A stretch of 64,000 bases of DNA from Gordonia neofelifaecis NRRL B-59395 (GTDB lineage Bacteria > Actinomycetota > Actinomycetes > Mycobacteriales > Mycobacteriaceae), in assembly GCF_000192435.1 (NCBI RefSeq), contig NZ_AEUD01000003.1, positions 124,001-188,000 of the forward strand, read 5' to 3'. Both the position numbers and the translations under genes were made by a program. Under the pieces are notes generated by a model. It had not been told where the DNA came from. It searched no databases and was given only the letters and a program-made list of their open reading frames with translations. Shown in pieces: positions 63,717 through 64,000 of this stretch (position 1 is its first letter; each line of letters opens with the position of its first letter).

Positions 63717-64000
63717 ATGACTGAGTCCGAGCGTTCGCCCAGCAGCAGCGTCGAGTTCTCGACCATGCAGCAGCGCGTCGAGAGTCTCACCGTGCGGAAC
63801 AGCAAGCTGACCGAGATGCTCAAGGAGGCGCGGCAGCAGCTGATCGCCCTGCGCGAGGAGGTCGACAACCTCGGTCAACCGCCGAGCGGATACGGCGTGC
63901 TGCTTCAGGTGTGCGACGACGACACCGTCGACGTCTTCACCTCCGGCCGGAAGATGCGCCTCACGCTGTCGCCGAACATCGAGGTCGATTCGCTGCGCCG
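63717..64000 (+). CDS. mpa: Proteasomal AAA+ ATPase Arc/Mpa, N-terminal part (runs off window)
   Basis: The first 94 codons are present: an N-terminal coiled coil (about 16-53, [32 protein letters not shown]), the Pup-binding element, followed by the first OB domain ([39 protein letters not shown]). Start ATG 63717 with AAAGGAG seven bases before. It recognizes pupylated proteins and feeds the 20S proteasome. The AAA domain lies beyond the window. Confidence 0.9.
   Translation, partial: MTESERSPSSSVEFSTMQQRVESLTVRNSKLTEMLKEARQQLIALREEVDNLGQPPSGYGVLLQVCDDDTVDVFTSGRKMRLTLSPNIEVDSLR

Overview
The window is high-GC actinobacterial DNA from a mycolic-acid bacterium, most likely Gordonia or a close relative in the Mycobacteriales. 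The evidence is a mycolate pair (fabG1/mabA and inhA), a mycothiol ligase (mshC), the start of a proteasomal ATPase (arc/mpa), acn-acnR, a RipA-type peptidoglycan hydrolase and a carotenoid cyclase. GTG/TTG starts and 1-4 base gene overlaps are frequent. No rRNA, CRISPR array, phage gene or transposase is seen.

Layout. 0-12 kb: a 3' gene fragment, lycopene cyclase with an SDR, an ABC-F ATPase, a class F sortase with a SpaA-fold surface protein, a flavin monooxygenase/hydrolase pair divergent from a TetR gene, an acyl-CoA ligase and a von Willebrand A protein. 12-33 kb: a block in nearly the order I recall for M. tuberculosis Rv1474c-Rv1496: acnR, acn, an Rv1476-like gene, ripA, moxR, DUF58, VWA, fabG1, inhA, hemH, DUF3097, two less conserved genes, TVP38, mutA, mutB, meaB. 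33-45 kb is accessory: a 2-aminoethylphosphonate-type ABC transporter with an FAD oxidoreductase (minus strand), then a plus-strand MarR operon with an unusual set of carboxypeptidase-regulatory-like proteins (one free, one fused to YceI, one fused to an MFS exporter), then a GntR regulator and a phosphonatase-like hydrolase that look like the other half of the phosphonate locus. 45-64 kb: a second conserved block resembling M. tuberculosis Rv2141c down to Rv2115c: tRNA-Leu, M20 peptidase, YbhB, pyrD, lipoprotein, uppP, phosphoglycerate-mutase-like, DUF3090, SCO1664 family, mshC, PAC2, metH, hisE, hisG, trmI and arc/mpa.

How the genes work together. mutA-mutB-meaB form a coupled methylmalonyl-CoA mutase operon with its GTPase chaperone; metH is the second B12 enzyme. 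acn is followed directly by its repressor gene acnR, and a perfect AcnR-type operator lies upstream of acn. moxR-DUF58-VWA-fabG1-inhA-hemH run in one direction with little space between genes. The phosphonate genes flank the MarR/MFS operon and share a 10-base operator-like word.

Caution on quality. Several conserved genes are split by frameshifts (alpha/beta hydrolase, phnS-like twice, phosphonatase-like twice, metH, DUF1345, probably the MFS N-terminus). Two of these sit exactly at runs of five C where four would restore the frame. Assembly or base-calling error is a serious alternative to pseudogenization.
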